Source: Chlamydiota bacterium
GTDB lineage: Bacteria; Chlamydiota; Chlamydiia; Chlamydiales; JAAKFR01
DNA: 64,000 nt
NCBI GenBank assembly: GCA_021772465.1
Contig: JAJFLX010000017.1
Span: 260,531 to 324,530 of the forward strand
Direction of reading: 5' to 3'
The position numbers and the translations under genes are program-made. Of the stretch, positions 53,505 through 62,844 are shown in pieces. The notes under the pieces are model-generated. The model searched no databases and was not told the DNA's origin. It was given only the letters and a program-made list of their open reading frames with translations. Position 1 is the first letter of the stretch. Each line of letters starts with the position of its first letter.

Positions 53505-55331
53505 ATGTGTGGAATTGTAGGTTACATAGGCTCCAGAGAGGCGCTTACCGTCGTACTCGAAGGGCTTCATAAGTTAGAGTACCGAGGTTATGACTCTGCT
53601 GGTATCGCCTCCATTGAGAAGGGAGAGCTCTTTGTCTACAAAGAGGTGGGTAAAGTAGCCCAACTCGAAAAGGGGGTGGAGAGGAAGGGGTGGAAAAGCC
53701 ACCTTGCCATCGGTCATACCAGGTGGGCTACGCATGGGATTCCGAGTGAAAAAAATGCCCACCCTCATCTCGATGATAAGAAAAGGTGCGCTGTGGTGCA
53801 CAATGGAATCATCGAAAACTACGATGCAATCCGCCGTTTGCTCGAAAAGCGAGGGGTTGTCTTTCAGACGGACACCGATTCTGAGACCATCGCCCAACTG
53901 ATAGGCTTTCTCTATAAAGGGAATTTTCTTCGCGCCGTGCAGCGCGCCCTCCCGCTCATGCAAGGGGCATTTGCCATAGCAGTGGTACATCACGAGCAAC
54001 CGGGCGAGATCATCTGCGCAGCCCAAGGGAGCCCCTTAGCTATTGGAATGGGGCAAGAAGAGATGTTTCTCGCATCTGATGCCGCAGCTTTTCTGAGGTA
54101 TACAAGGCGTGCGATCTATCTCCGCGACTCAGAAGTTGCACAAATTACCCAGCATGGAGTTGAAGTATTTGCCGCAGATTTGACTCCCATTGAAAAAGAG
54201 AGCGAAGATCTCACCCATGCCATTGAAGAGGTCACAAAGGGGGATTTTCAACACTTCATGCTCAAAGAGATTCACGAGCAACCCCAGTCGATTCAAAATG
54301 CTCTGCTCGCCCGCTTCAGCAAAGAGTATGGAACAGCCACTCTCGACAATCTTAACTTTTCCGACCAAGAGCTGCAACAAGTGGAGCGGATTGTCATCCT
54401 AGCTTGTGGAACCTCCTACCACGCAGGGTTGATCGCAGGGCAGATGATTGAGGAGTACGCGCGCATTCCCGTTCAGGTCGAAATTTCATCGGAATACCGT
54501 TACAAAAATCCGATCGTGCGGGACCATACTTTGGCGATCGCAATCAGCCAGTCGGGAGAGACTGCCGACACTTTGGCAGCGATGCGGGAGCTTCATGAAA
54601 AAGGGGCTAAAATCATGGGACTTTGCAACGTGCAGGGCTCCACAATGGCTCGTGAAGTCGATAGTTCTATTTTTTTGCGAGCGGGTCCTGAAATTGGTGT
54701 TGCAGCGACTAAATCTTTCACAAGTCAGCTCGTTGTACTCTCTCTTTTGGCCTTGAAATTTGCTCGGATGCGCCAGATGAGCGCTCAAGAGGGGATTCAT
54801 TTTATCGAGGCCCTTGAAAAGCTTCCCCAGCAAGTTCAGCAGGTGATCCAAGTGAAGAATCCGATCGCTATGCTCGCTAAAAAGTACGCCGCAGCGGAGC
54901 ACTTTTTCTTTCTTGGGCGCAGGTATATGTTTGCTACTGCTCTTGAAGGAGCTCTGAAGCTCAAGGAGATTGCGTATGTTAATGCCAATGGCTATGCTGC
55001 AGGGGAGATGAAGCATGGCCCTATCGCTTTGATTCATGAGACGAGTGTCACCGTTGCTTTTTGTTGCGACTCCTTTACCTATCCAAAGATGATGAGTAAC
55101 TTGATGGAAATTAAAGCGCGAGCAGGGCGGATTTTAGCCATTGCTCCAGAAGGAGCTCCTGATATCGAGGGGATCGCCGATGATGTGATTTGGGTCCCAC
55201 CCACTCTTGATGCCCTTTCACCAGTAGCTTCGAGTGTTGCTGCGCAGCTGCTCTCCTACTCTATCGCTTTTGAACGAGGTACAGAGATCGATCAGCCGAG
55301 GAATCTTGCAAAATCAGTAACGGTGGAGTGA
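53505..55331 (+). CDS. glmS: glutamine-fructose-6-phosphate aminotransferase
   Basis: A 608-residue enzyme with nucleophile C2 in MCGIVGYIG, the glutaminase motif GHTRWATHG, two SIS sugar-isomerase domains (ACGTSYHAG, ISQSGETADT) and the end DQPRNLAKSVTVE. It makes glucosamine 6-phosphate, the entry to amino-sugar synthesis. It is coupled to glmM upstream, and its stop overlaps the start of the transporter gene. Confidence 0.98.
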   Translation: MCGIVGYIGSREALTVVLEGLHKLEYRGYDSAGIASIEKGELFVYKEVGKVAQLEKGVERKGWKSHLAIGHTRWATHGIPSEKNAHPHLDDKKRCAVVHNGIIENYDAIRRLLEKRGVVFQTDTDSETIAQLIGFLYKGNFLRAVQRALPLMQGAFAIAVVHHEQPGEIICAAQGSPLAIGMGQEEMFLASDAAAFLRYTRRAIYLRDSEVAQITQHGVEVFAADLTPIEKESEDLTHAIEEVTKGDFQHFMLKEIHEQPQSIQNALLARFSKEYGTATLDNLNFSDQELQQVERIVILACGTSYHAGLIAGQMIEEYARIPVQVEISSEYRYKNPIVRDHTLAIAISQSGETADTLAAMRELHEKGAKIMGLCNVQGSTMAREVDSSIFLRAGPEIGVAATKSFTSQLVVLSLLALKFARMRQMSAQEGIHFIEALEKLPQQVQQVIQVKNPIAMLAKKYAAAEHFFFLGRRYMFATALEGALKLKEIAYVNANGYAAGEMKHGPIALIHETSVTVAFCCDSFTYPKMMSNLMEIKARAGRILAIAPEGAPDIEGIADDVIWVPPTLDALSPVASSVAAQLLSYSIAFERGTEIDQPRNLAKSVTVE

Positions 55332-56524
55332 TGGATCTTTCAAAACATGGCAACATTTTTGGGGGGGCACTTCTTGTCGCAGGCACCTCAATTGGTGGAG
55401 GAATGCTCGCGCTTCCCGTTTTGACAGCTGCCGGGGGGTTCCTTCCCGCAACTCTTATCTACCTACTCTGTTGGTTGTTTATGGCCGCAACAGGCCTTTT
55501 GATGATGGAGGTGTTTCTATGGAGTGGTAAGGAGGTAAATATTGTTTCGATGGCGCGCATGACGCTGGGCAGGCCTGGTCGAATTGTCGCTTGGATTCTC
55601 TACCTCTTTCTTTTTTACTCGCTCACTGTTGCCTACATTTCAGGTGGTGGAACCCTTGTTAAAGATGTGTTTGCCTCGCTTGGAAGACCCAATTTTTCGC
55701 CTACATGGGGACCCTTTCTCTTTGTGTTTCTTTTTGCCCCTTTTGTGATTTTAGGCGCTAAAGCGGTTGATCGGGTCAATGTTCTTCTCATGTCGGGCCT
55801 CATCATCTCTTTCCTCTTTTTTGTCCTGATAGGCTTCGATAAGGTAGAATTGAGTGCGCTCACCCATTCGAACTGGCCCCTTGCTTTTCTAGCTACCCCT
55901 GTTGTTTTTACCTCGTTTGGATTTCAAGGGATCGTACCTACCCTCACCAACTACCTCGATAGGAGCCCGTGGCGCGCGCGAAAAGCAATTGTAATTGGTA
56001 GCCTCATTCCTCTCGTTGTGTATGTGTTTTGGGAGGGGCTTGTGCTCGGCGTCATCCCACTCGATGCCTTGCAAGAGGCGCGCGCTGCTGGGGAATCGGC
56101 TGTTGCCCCCTTCAAGCAGGTGGTGGCCACCCCGTGGCTCTATCGGGTAGGGGAATTTTTTGCCTTTTTCGCTATTGTCACTTCTTTTTTGGGAGTGACG
56201 CTCGGACTGCTCGACTTTTTAGCCGATGGGCTAAAAATTAAGAAAGAGCGGGAAGGGAGATGGTTACTCGCTCTTTTAGTTTACGGCCCCCCTCTTGTTT
56301 TTTCCATGTTTAACCCCTTTATCTTTCTAGGTGCACTGCACTACGCTGGCGGGCTCGGATGCGCTCTTTTACTCGGCCTGCTCCCTATCCTTATGGTGTG
56401 GCGGGGGAGGTATCATTTGAAATTTAAAAGTGAGTACTCTCTTTTTGGAGGAAAGATTACCTTGACACTTCTCGCTCTTTTCGTCTGCGCTGAGCTGATT
56501 TTGATGTTGGGAAAAATCATTTAA
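55331..56524 (+). CDS. tyrP: aromatic amino acid transporter (TyrP/HAAAP family)
   Basis: About 397 residues with around 11 membrane segments. It opens with GGALLVAGTSIGGGMLALPVLTAAGG, the unwound first helix typical of the family, and later has FTSFGFQGIVPTL. Such proteins import tyrosine or tryptophan by proton symport. C. trachomatis has tyrP genes in the same place (CT_817/818), and it relies on host amino acids. The start ATG shares a base with the glmS stop. The exact substrate is not fixed by sequence. Confidence 0.92.
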   Translation: MDLSKHGNIFGGALLVAGTSIGGGMLALPVLTAAGGFLPATLIYLLCWLFMAATGLLMMEVFLWSGKEVNIVSMARMTLGRPGRIVAWILYLFLFYSLTVAYISGGGTLVKDVFASLGRPNFSPTWGPFLFVFLFAPFVILGAKAVDRVNVLLMSGLIISFLFFVLIGFDKVELSALTHSNWPLAFLATPVVFTSFGFQGIVPTLTNYLDRSPWRARKAIVIGSLIPLVVYVFWEGLVLGVIPLDALQEARAAGESAVAPFKQVVATPWLYRVGEFFAFFAIVTSFLGVTLGLLDFLADGLKIKKEREGRWLLALLVYGPPLVFSMFNPFIFLGALHYAGGLGCALLLGLLPILMVWRGRYHLKFKSEYSLFGGKITLTLLALFVCAELILMLGKII

Positions 56525-56558
56525 ATCTCTATAATCCGTTTTAAAATAGGAGGTAATC

Positions 56559-57257
56559 ATGACCTACATTCAAGATACCCAAGCTGTTGGCACATTTTCA
56601 TCTAGAGTCTATGGCTGGATGGCTATCGGCTTGAGCTTCACCGCAGTGATCGCCTATTTTATTTTCAAAACGGGGCTCTACATTACCTTGATGCCTTTTT
56701 GGTGGGTAGGGGCCTTGGCCACATTTGCTGTCGCAATGGGCATCAGCTCTCAGATGAATCGTCTCTCAGCTGGGGCTGTTGTCGCTCTTTTTATGACTTA
56801 TGCCGGTCTTGAAGGCATTCTCTTTGGCACGATGCTTCCCGCCTTCGCAGCGGCTTATGGAGGGCAGGTGATTTGGTCTGCCTTTCTCACAGCAGGGGCT
56901 ATTTTTGCCTTGGCAATGGGGTACGGTATGTTTACAAAAAATGACCTCACCTCTCTTGGAAGGATTCTCACTTTTGGGTTGATAGGCCTCATCACTGTCT
57001 CTTTGCTCTTTATGGTTCTCTCTTTTTTCATGTCTATGACGTGGGCGCATCTGCTCATCAGTTACTTGGGACTTGTAATCTTTATCGGACTTACGGCGTA
57101 TGATGCGCAAACCATTCGAGCGATGAGTATGCAAGTCGATGTGAACTCAACTGCCTCCTACAAGCTCTCGCTTGTAATGGCTTTGAAGATGTACATCAAT
57201 GTGATCATGATATTCTGGTATTTGCTGCAGATTTTCTCTTCAGGTCGCCGACAGTAG
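56559..57257 (+). CDS. yccA: Bax inhibitor-1/YccA family membrane protein
   Basis: A 232-residue protein with seven membrane segments. Family motifs seen are YGWMAIGLSFTAV, YAGLEGILFGTMLPAFAAAYGG, LISYLGLVIFIGLTAYDAQTIR and the final ALKMYINVIMIFWYLLQIF. In bacteria such proteins conduct calcium or restrain the FtsH protease. The ribosome site AGGAGG is perfect. Its end overlaps convergent ftsY by 18 bp. It corresponds to CT_819. Confidence 0.94.
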   Translation: MTYIQDTQAVGTFSSRVYGWMAIGLSFTAVIAYFIFKTGLYITLMPFWWVGALATFAVAMGISSQMNRLSAGAVVALFMTYAGLEGILFGTMLPAFAAAYGGQVIWSAFLTAGAIFALAMGYGMFTKNDLTSLGRILTFGLIGLITVSLLFMVLSFFMSMTWAHLLISYLGLVIFIGLTAYDAQTIRAMSMQVDVNSTASYKLSLVMALKMYINVIMIFWYLLQIFSSGRRQ

Positions 57258-58112
57258 GGCCTCGACGTAGGCGTTTGGATCGAAGGGTTCAAGCGCTTCG
57301 ACTCTCTCTCCTGTCCCTATATAGCAGATGGGGAGCCCCAACTCTTTTTGTATTGAGATTGCAGCGCCCCCTTTGGCTGTTCCATCCATTTTGGTGAGAA
57401 CAAGTCCTGTTAGGGGAGTAAACCCGTGAAACGCTTTGGCCTGCTCGATTCCATTTTGGCCAATGGTAGCATCTAAAATGAGCCATGTCTCATGGGGAGC
57501 CTCTGCGTGGGCTTTGCCGCAGACACGTCTAATTTTTTCTAGCTCCTGCATGAGATCGCCTTTCGTATGCAGCCGCCCCGCAGTGTCGATGAAAACGACA
57601 TCACATCCACGACTTTTAGCAGCCTCGATCGCATCGAAGGCGACCGCGGCCGCATCGCTTCCAGGTTTGCCACGCACAAGGGGGACATCAATCATCTCAG
57701 CCCACTTCTCGAGCTGATCAATGGCGGCTGCTCGGAAGGTGTCAGCAGCTCCGATAAGAACTCGCTTGCCCTCTTTTTTAGCGCGGTAGGCGAGCTTTGC
57801 AATCGTGGTGGTTTTGCCGTTTCCATTTACCCCTACGATCAACACAACTTGTGGGGAGCTTATCTCCTTTTTTGCAAGGGGAGGGGAATCGATCTCTGCT
57901 AGAAGCACTTTCTTGATCTGCTCGAAGACCTCTTCTGTGCTAATGGAGGGATTTTTTCGGTAGAGTTTACGTACGTGCTCTGCAAGAGCTGCGCTTCGAC
58001 TCGCTCCTAAATCGGCTTCATAGAATAATTTTTCGAGCTCTTCAAGGCTCTTCTCATCGATCTTACCCCGCCCTAAGAGACCTCGGAGCTTCTGTCCAAG
58101 AAACTTTAACAT
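57240..58112 (-). CDS. ftsY: signal recognition particle receptor FtsY
   Basis: About 290 residues from ATG 58112. The frame continues to 58205, but the extra part is not FtsY-like. It has the short NG core without the acidic A domain: an N-domain helix bundle, then G1 GVNGNGKTTT, G2 DTFRAAAIDQL, G3 DTAGR, G4 TKMDG, and GTGERVEAL at the end. It docks SRP-bound ribosomes at the membrane. No Shine-Dalgarno precedes the ATG, and a TATACT hexamer ends 6 bp before it, so a leaderless mRNA is possible. Confidence 0.95.
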   Translation of the reverse strand: MLKFLGQKLRGLLGRGKIDEKSLEELEKLFYEADLGASRSAALAEHVRKLYRKNPSISTEEVFEQIKKVLLAEIDSPPLAKKEISSPQVVLIVGVNGNGKTTTIAKLAYRAKKEGKRVLIGAADTFRAAAIDQLEKWAEMIDVPLVRGKPGSDAAAVAFDAIEAAKSRGCDVVFIDTAGRLHTKGDLMQELEKIRRVCGKAHAEAPHETWLILDATIGQNGIEQAKAFHGFTPLTGLVLTKMDGTAKGGAAISIQKELGLPICYIGTGERVEALEPFDPNAYVEALLSAT

Positions 58113-58118
58113 GGATAG

Positions 58119-58124
58119 AGTATA
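58119..58124 (-). promoter_or_regulatory. predicted extended -10 element of ftsY
   Basis: Minus-strand TGCTATACT ends 6 bp upstream of the ftsY ATG. No good -35 hexamer is visible, which fits an extended -10 promoter. The transcript would start at about the ATG. Confidence 0.4.
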
Positions 58125-58203
58125 GCAAAAAACAGCGATAAGATCCACTCCGTGTTGCTTGAAAAGCCTCTTTCGCTCATATAGAGAGCTTGGAGGAAAG
58201 CTC

Positions 58204-59370
58204 ATGCATGCGCACGAATATCAAGCAAAATCACTTTTACAAAGGTATCAGATTCCCGTCCCTCCCTTTGCAGTCGCCTCGAGCGAAGATGAGGTACTTA
58301 AGGCTATCAAGGAGCTCGGGTTAGAGAAAGCAGTTGTCAAAGTTCAGATCCATGCTGGAGGGCGCGGGAAAGCGGGGGGCGTGCGTTTTGCAGAAAACCC
58401 TGAAGAGATCGTCCGCTTAGCGGCCCAACTCATTGGGATGAAGGTCGTCAACAACCAGACAGGACCCCAGGGAGTGGTTGCTAATCGCGTGTTAATCACT
58501 CCTCCAATGAATATTGAGAAAGAGTACTACATGGCAGCAGCAATTGATCGTGCCAGTGGAACAGCTATTTTGATCGCCTCGCCTGAGGGGGGGATGGAGA
58601 TCGAAGAGATCGCACACACCCATCCTGAGCGGATTCTCAAAATCCCTATCCGCTTAGATGGAACGATGCGCAGCTACCATCTCATCGAGCTTATCAAATT
58701 CATGGAATGGAGCGGCGAGCTTGCGAAAAAAGGGCGCGCGCTGGCTGCAAATCTTGCACGCGCTTTTATGGAGAGTGATGGCGAACTTCTCGAGATCAAC
58801 CCCCTCATTTTGTCGGATTCAGGCGAGCTGATGGCGATCGATGCCAAACTCACAGTTGATGATAATGCTCTTTATCGACAGCCAGCTATTGGGCAGTGGT
58901 ATGACCCCTCGCAGCAAAGCCCCAATGAGGTGATGGCCAAGGAATTTGATCTCGCCTACATCGGTCTTGAGGGAGAGATTGGCTGTTTGGTAAATGGAGC
59001 GGGTCTTGCAATGGCGACGATGGACATCATCCATCACTATGGTGGCCATCCCGCGAACTTTCTTGATGTGGGTGGAGGAGCGACTAAAGAAGAGGTGGCT
59101 CATGGTTTTAAAATCATCTTGCTCGATCCTAATGTGAAGTCAATCTTTGTCAATATCTTCGGGGGGATTATGGATTGCGGCGTTCTCGCTGAAGGGATCG
59201 TTCATGCTTGCCAATTAGAGCACCTGCGCGTCCCATTGGTCGTCCGAATGGAGGGAACGAATGTGGATATTGGCAAAGAGAGACTTAAAAATTCTGGCCT
59301 AAACATCATCACAGCGGACACCATGGCAGAGGGAGCGATCAAAGCGGTAGAAGCCGCAGGGAAGGTTTAA
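58204..59370 (+). CDS. sucC: succinyl-CoA synthetase beta subunit
   Basis: About 388 residues from ATG 58204, which follows a GGAGG site. The frame open from 58159 lacks one. It has the ATP-grasp opening MHAHEYQAKSLLQRY, VKVQIHAGGRGKAGGV and the carboxyl GNGAGLAMATMDIIHHYGG-type block (read here as NGAGLAMATMD) with NIFGGIMDC. With SucD it makes succinate and ATP or GTP in the TCA cycle. It is directly followed by sucD. It corresponds to CT_821. Confidence 0.97.
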   Translation: MHAHEYQAKSLLQRYQIPVPPFAVASSEDEVLKAIKELGLEKAVVKVQIHAGGRGKAGGVRFAENPEEIVRLAAQLIGMKVVNNQTGPQGVVANRVLITPPMNIEKEYYMAAAIDRASGTAILIASPEGGMEIEEIAHTHPERILKIPIRLDGTMRSYHLIELIKFMEWSGELAKKGRALAANLARAFMESDGELLEINPLILSDSGELMAIDAKLTVDDNALYRQPAIGQWYDPSQQSPNEVMAKEFDLAYIGLEGEIGCLVNGAGLAMATMDIIHHYGGHPANFLDVGGGATKEEVAHGFKIILLDPNVKSIFVNIFGGIMDCGVLAEGIVHACQLEHLRVPLVVRMEGTNVDIGKERLKNSGLNIITADTMAEGAIKAVEAAGKV

Positions 59371-60240
59371 GTGGCAGTACTCATTGACAAATCGACAAAA
59401 GTAATCACTCAAGGGTTAACGGGGAAAGCGGGAAGCTTCCACACAGAGCAAGGGATGGCCTACGGTTCTCACTATGTGGGAGGGGTCACCCCTGGTAAGG
59501 GGGGGCAGACGCATTTGGGCTTGCCTGTCTTTGACACGGTCAAAGAAGCTAGGGAGGCAACGCGGTGCGATGCGAGCTTGATTTTTGTCCCCGCCCCTTT
59601 TGCCGCTGAAGCAATCCTCGAGGCTGAAGAGGCAGGTGTCCCTCTTATTGTCTGCATTACGGAAGGGATTCCTGTGCGCGATATGCTTGAGGTCTCTGAG
59701 GTGATGAAACGGAGCCAAAGTCGGCTCATTGGGCCTAACTGCCCAGGAATCATCACTCCAGGAGAGTGCAAGATTGGCATCATGCCTGGCTATATCCACA
59801 AAAGGGGAAAGATCGGTGTGGTATCGAGGTCTGGGACACTCACCTATGAGGCTGTATGGCAAACATCTCAAGAGGGACTCGGGCAGAGTAGCTGCGTCGG
59901 GATAGGAGGAGACCCCTTGAATGGAACGAATTTTATCGATATGCTCGAGCTCTTTGAAAAGGATCCTGAAACCGAAGCGATACTTATGATTGGAGAAATT
60001 GGAGGCACCGCTGAAGAGGAGGCGGCCGATTGGATTCGCGCCCATGCGAGTAAACCTGTCGTCGCCTTTATTGCAGGTCAAACCGCTCCTCCGGGAAAGA
60101 GAATGGGCCATGCGGGTGCTATCATCTCTGGAGGTAAAGGGAGCGCCAAGGATAAGATGGGAGCCCTTGAAGCAGCGGGGGTGACGCTAGCAGAGACGCC
60201 TGCTATGATGGGAGAGACGCTTAAAAAGGTTCTGGGATGA
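59371..60240 (+). CDS. sucD: succinyl-CoA synthetase alpha subunit
   Basis: A 289-residue subunit with the CoA-binding opening [34 protein letters not shown] and the phosphohistidine motif [14 protein letters not shown]. It starts with GTG directly after the sucC stop and overlaps the following M50 gene by 4 bp. It corresponds to CT_822. Confidence 0.97.
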   Translation: MAVLIDKSTKVITQGLTGKAGSFHTEQGMAYGSHYVGGVTPGKGGQTHLGLPVFDTVKEAREATRCDASLIFVPAPFAAEAILEAEEAGVPLIVCITEGIPVRDMLEVSEVMKRSQSRLIGPNCPGIITPGECKIGIMPGYIHKRGKIGVVSRSGTLTYEAVWQTSQEGLGQSSCVGIGGDPLNGTNFIDMLELFEKDPETEAILMIGEIGGTAEEEAADWIRAHASKPVVAFIAGQTAPPGKRMGHAGAIISGGKGSAKDKMGALEAAGVTLAETPAMMGETLKKVLG

Positions 60241-61400
60241 TCACTTTTCCAGGTAAAATCCCTATTTCTATTCGCCCCCTTTTTTGGCTTATCGCTTTTT
60301 TTATCGGGTGGGTCTGGACTCTTACACTCGTCGGGTCTCTGCTCGCTGTCGGGGTGATTTTTATTTCAGTGTTATTTCATGAATTTGGGCATGCTCTCAC
60401 AGCGGTTGCGTTCAAACAAAAAGCGCGCATTGAGCTTGCAGCGTTCGGAGGTTTTACCTACCGTGAAGGAGAGAAACTAAAACTCTATAAGGAATTTCTC
60501 GTCGTCTTGAATGGACCTCTTGCAGGGTTTCTTCTTTTCTTGGGAGCGTATGCTATCTTTCGCAACGTCACTATTTCCAATCCCTATCTCTTTTTTGTGG
60601 TGCGGTTCACTTTTGTGGCCAATCTCTTTTGGACTATTATGAATCTCGTCCCGGTACTCCCTCTCGACGGGGGGCACTTGCTCAGCATCGTCTTGGAGGC
60701 TATTTTTGGCTTTCGTGGGGTAAAAATTGCGATCATCACAGGCATCGTAGTCGCTATCGCTATCAGCATCACTTTTTTTATCTTGAAGATGTACCTTATC
60801 GGGGCTCTCTTTTTGATTCTCACTTTTGAGAGCTTTCGTTCTCTTCGTTACTACAAGATCTTCACAGAAAAAGACCGCGATAATACTTTGCAGCAGCGGA
60901 TTAAAGAGGCCGAACTTGCTATCGACCGAGGGCAGCATCTGGTAGCTGAAGGGAAGCTCCAAGAGGTGAGGGAAAAAACGCAAGAGGGGATTCTCTACAC
61001 TGTAGCTACCCAGCAACTTGCAGCGATCTACCGCTCTCAAGAGAAGTTCAAGGAGGCCTATGAGCTCCTCCTTCCGATACGGAAAACCCTCTCGGGTGAG
61101 AATCTTGCGTTGCTTCATTTCTTAGCCTACATGAATGAAGATTACAAGATGGTAATCGAGATTGCTAACCGTTGTTTTCAAGACAACCCTTCAGCTGATA
61201 CTGCCTTGATCAACGCGTTAGCCTATGGGGTGCTCAAAAAAGCTGAGCCTGCAATTGGGTGGCTCGAATGCGCCGCTCGTGAGGGGCTCACCTCTGTCAA
61301 AGAGGCTGCGAGTCGCGAAGAGTTTGATCCTATTCGAGAGATGCCCTCCTTTCAATCCTTTTTGAAGGGGCATTCAGATTATACAAACTCTGAAAATTAA
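60237..61400 (+). CDS. M50 site-2 protease fused to TPR repeats
   Basis: A 387-residue protein. Residues 1 to about 210 form a compact M50B-type membrane protease with HEFGH (48-52) in a membrane segment and the second ligand motif [11 protein letters not shown] (about 138-148). Residues from about 220 to 380 are soluble helical TPR-like units (for example [20 protein letters not shown]). The fold is like SpoIVFB or the rhomboid-like housekeeping M50 group rather than RseP, which is elsewhere in the window. Chlamydia has no gene between sucD and htrA as I recall. Translational coupling to sucD is odd for a protease. The substrate is unknown. Confidence 0.85.
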   Translation: MITFPGKIPISIRPLFWLIAFFIGWVWTLTLVGSLLAVGVIFISVLFHEFGHALTAVAFKQKARIELAAFGGFTYREGEKLKLYKEFLVVLNGPLAGFLLFLGAYAIFRNVTISNPYLFFVVRFTFVANLFWTIMNLVPVLPLDGGHLLSIVLEAIFGFRGVKIAIITGIVVAIAISITFFILKMYLIGALFLILTFESFRSLRYYKIFTEKDRDNTLQQRIKEAELAIDRGQHLVAEGKLQEVREKTQEGILYTVATQQLAAIYRSQEKFKEAYELLLPIRKTLSGENLALLHFLAYMNEDYKMVIEIANRCFQDNPSADTALINALAYGVLKKAEPAIGWLECAAREGLTSVKEAASREEFDPIREMPSFQSFLKGHSDYTNSEN

Positions 61401-61430
61401 CTTCTTTTTAGGGAATTCTCTTCGTAGTTG

Positions 61431-62843
61431 CTAATCATCGAAATGGAGTGCAACGAAGCGAATCGCATTCCCTTGCTTGACCATGAGCAAGACCCGCTTT
61501 TCTGCTGCAGCGAGCTTCAAGGCTTTCTCAAACTCTTCAAGAGTAGAGACTCGCACACGATTGACCGCCAAAATCACTACCCCAGGCCTCAAACCTCCTT
61601 CAGCTGCGGGGCTCCCGTTTTCGACCTGTGTGATTACGACTCCCTGCTCCTCTGAGATGTTGAAGCGGTTGGCAAGCTCGGGTGTGAGAGCTTGCACGTT
61701 AAAGCCGAATTTTTGTAGTGGAGTTCCCATAGAGAGAACATCTTCAGGAACCGAAGTGATGACCACTTTCAACTCTTTTATCTTTCCATTTCGATTCACT
61801 CGGAGCTTCAGTTTTGAGCCGGGAGGGAGAAGTGAGATGTAGTTGCGAATCGAGGTGATTCCATCGACTGGAATTCCATCGTAGCTGACAATCACATCTT
61901 CTTGCTGGAGACCCGCCTCTTCAGCTGGAGAGCCTGGGACGATGTCAGAGACAAAGGCGCCGTGAGTTGAGTCTAGGTGGTAGAAGCTCGCAAGGTTTTC
62001 ATCGATAGATTGGAGCGTGACTCCAAGAAATCCCCTGGTAACCTCACCATTTTGCATCAGCTGGGTGATGATACATTTAGCCATGCTGCTAGGGATTGCA
62101 AACCCTATGCCCATATAGCCTCCTGAGCCGCTCACAATGGCAGTATTCACCCCAATCACTTCACCAGATACATCGAGCAAAGGGCCCCCAGAGTTGCCAG
62201 GATTGATAGCGGCATCGGTCTGAATAAAATCCTCAAAATCTGCGATACTCAGACCATTACGCCCTTGCGCACTTACCACCCCAACGGTGAGGCTCGCTTG
62301 CAGCCCAAATGGATTTCCAATGGCAATGGCCCAGTCGCCTACTTCGAGCTCGTCGGAGTTTGCAAAATTTAGAAAAGGGTAGTCGTCGCCCTCAATTTTG
62401 ATCACTGCAAGATCAGTTTTAGGATCGTTTCCGATAACAGTAGCGGGCACTTTTTTCCCGTCATGCAACGTAACGCTTACTTTCGTAGCTTCTTCCACGA
62501 CATGATTGTTGGTTACAATATGGCCATTTTTTGAGACGAGAAAGCCCGACCCTCGCACGCCCTTTTTCTGTTTGGGCGCAGGGCTTGGCGAGCCAAAAAA
62601 GCGGTTGAAAAAATCGTCTTGAAAATAGTCAAAGGGGTTATTGAAGGGCCCCTTTTGCACGCGAGGTCCTTGAATAGACTGAGGATCATCTACTTGGCTC
62701 TCAATAAAGACCACAGCAGGCGTGGCTTTTTTCGCTACGGTCGAAAAACCTTGGCTGATCTCTTTGAGGAGTTTCTCATTGCTATCCTCAGCATAAGCGG
62801 GAGAAAGAAGAATTGCGCAGGCAAAAATTATTCGTTTAATCAT
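61431..62843 (-). CDS. htrA: periplasmic serine protease/chaperone HtrA
   Basis: A 470-residue protein with signal peptide (IIFACAILLSPAYA), trypsin-like protease domain with triad H114, D144 and S218 (GNSGGPL), and two PDZ domains. It degrades or refolds damaged envelope proteins. Chlamydial HtrA (CT_823) is also reported to be exported into the host cell. It starts 1 bp after the stop of the M20 gene, with an AGGAAAG site. It is convergent with the M50 gene, with no terminator seen in the 30-bp gap. Confidence 0.97.
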   Translation of the reverse strand: MIKRIIFACAILLSPAYAEDSNEKLLKEISQGFSTVAKKATPAVVFIESQVDDPQSIQGPRVQKGPFNNPFDYFQDDFFNRFFGSPSPAPKQKKGVRGSGFLVSKNGHIVTNNHVVEEATKVSVTLHDGKKVPATVIGNDPKTDLAVIKIEGDDYPFLNFANSDELEVGDWAIAIGNPFGLQASLTVGVVSAQGRNGLSIADFEDFIQTDAAINPGNSGGPLLDVSGEVIGVNTAIVSGSGGYMGIGFAIPSSMAKCIITQLMQNGEVTRGFLGVTLQSIDENLASFYHLDSTHGAFVSDIVPGSPAEEAGLQQEDVIVSYDGIPVDGITSIRNYISLLPPGSKLKLRVNRNGKIKELKVVITSVPEDVLSMGTPLQKFGFNVQALTPELANRFNISEEQGVVITQVENGSPAAEGGLRPGVVILAVNRVRVSTLEEFEKALKLAAAEKRVLLMVKQGNAIRFVALHFDD

Positions 62844-62844
62844 T

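Noticed and set aside
59416..60111. 231-residue frame antisense to sucD
   Set aside because: Opposite a well-conserved enzyme gene; the openness follows from sucD codon use.
60477..61118. 213-residue frame antisense to the M50 gene
   Set aside because: Very rich in K, E and S as expected for the complement of membrane and TPR codons; no motif.
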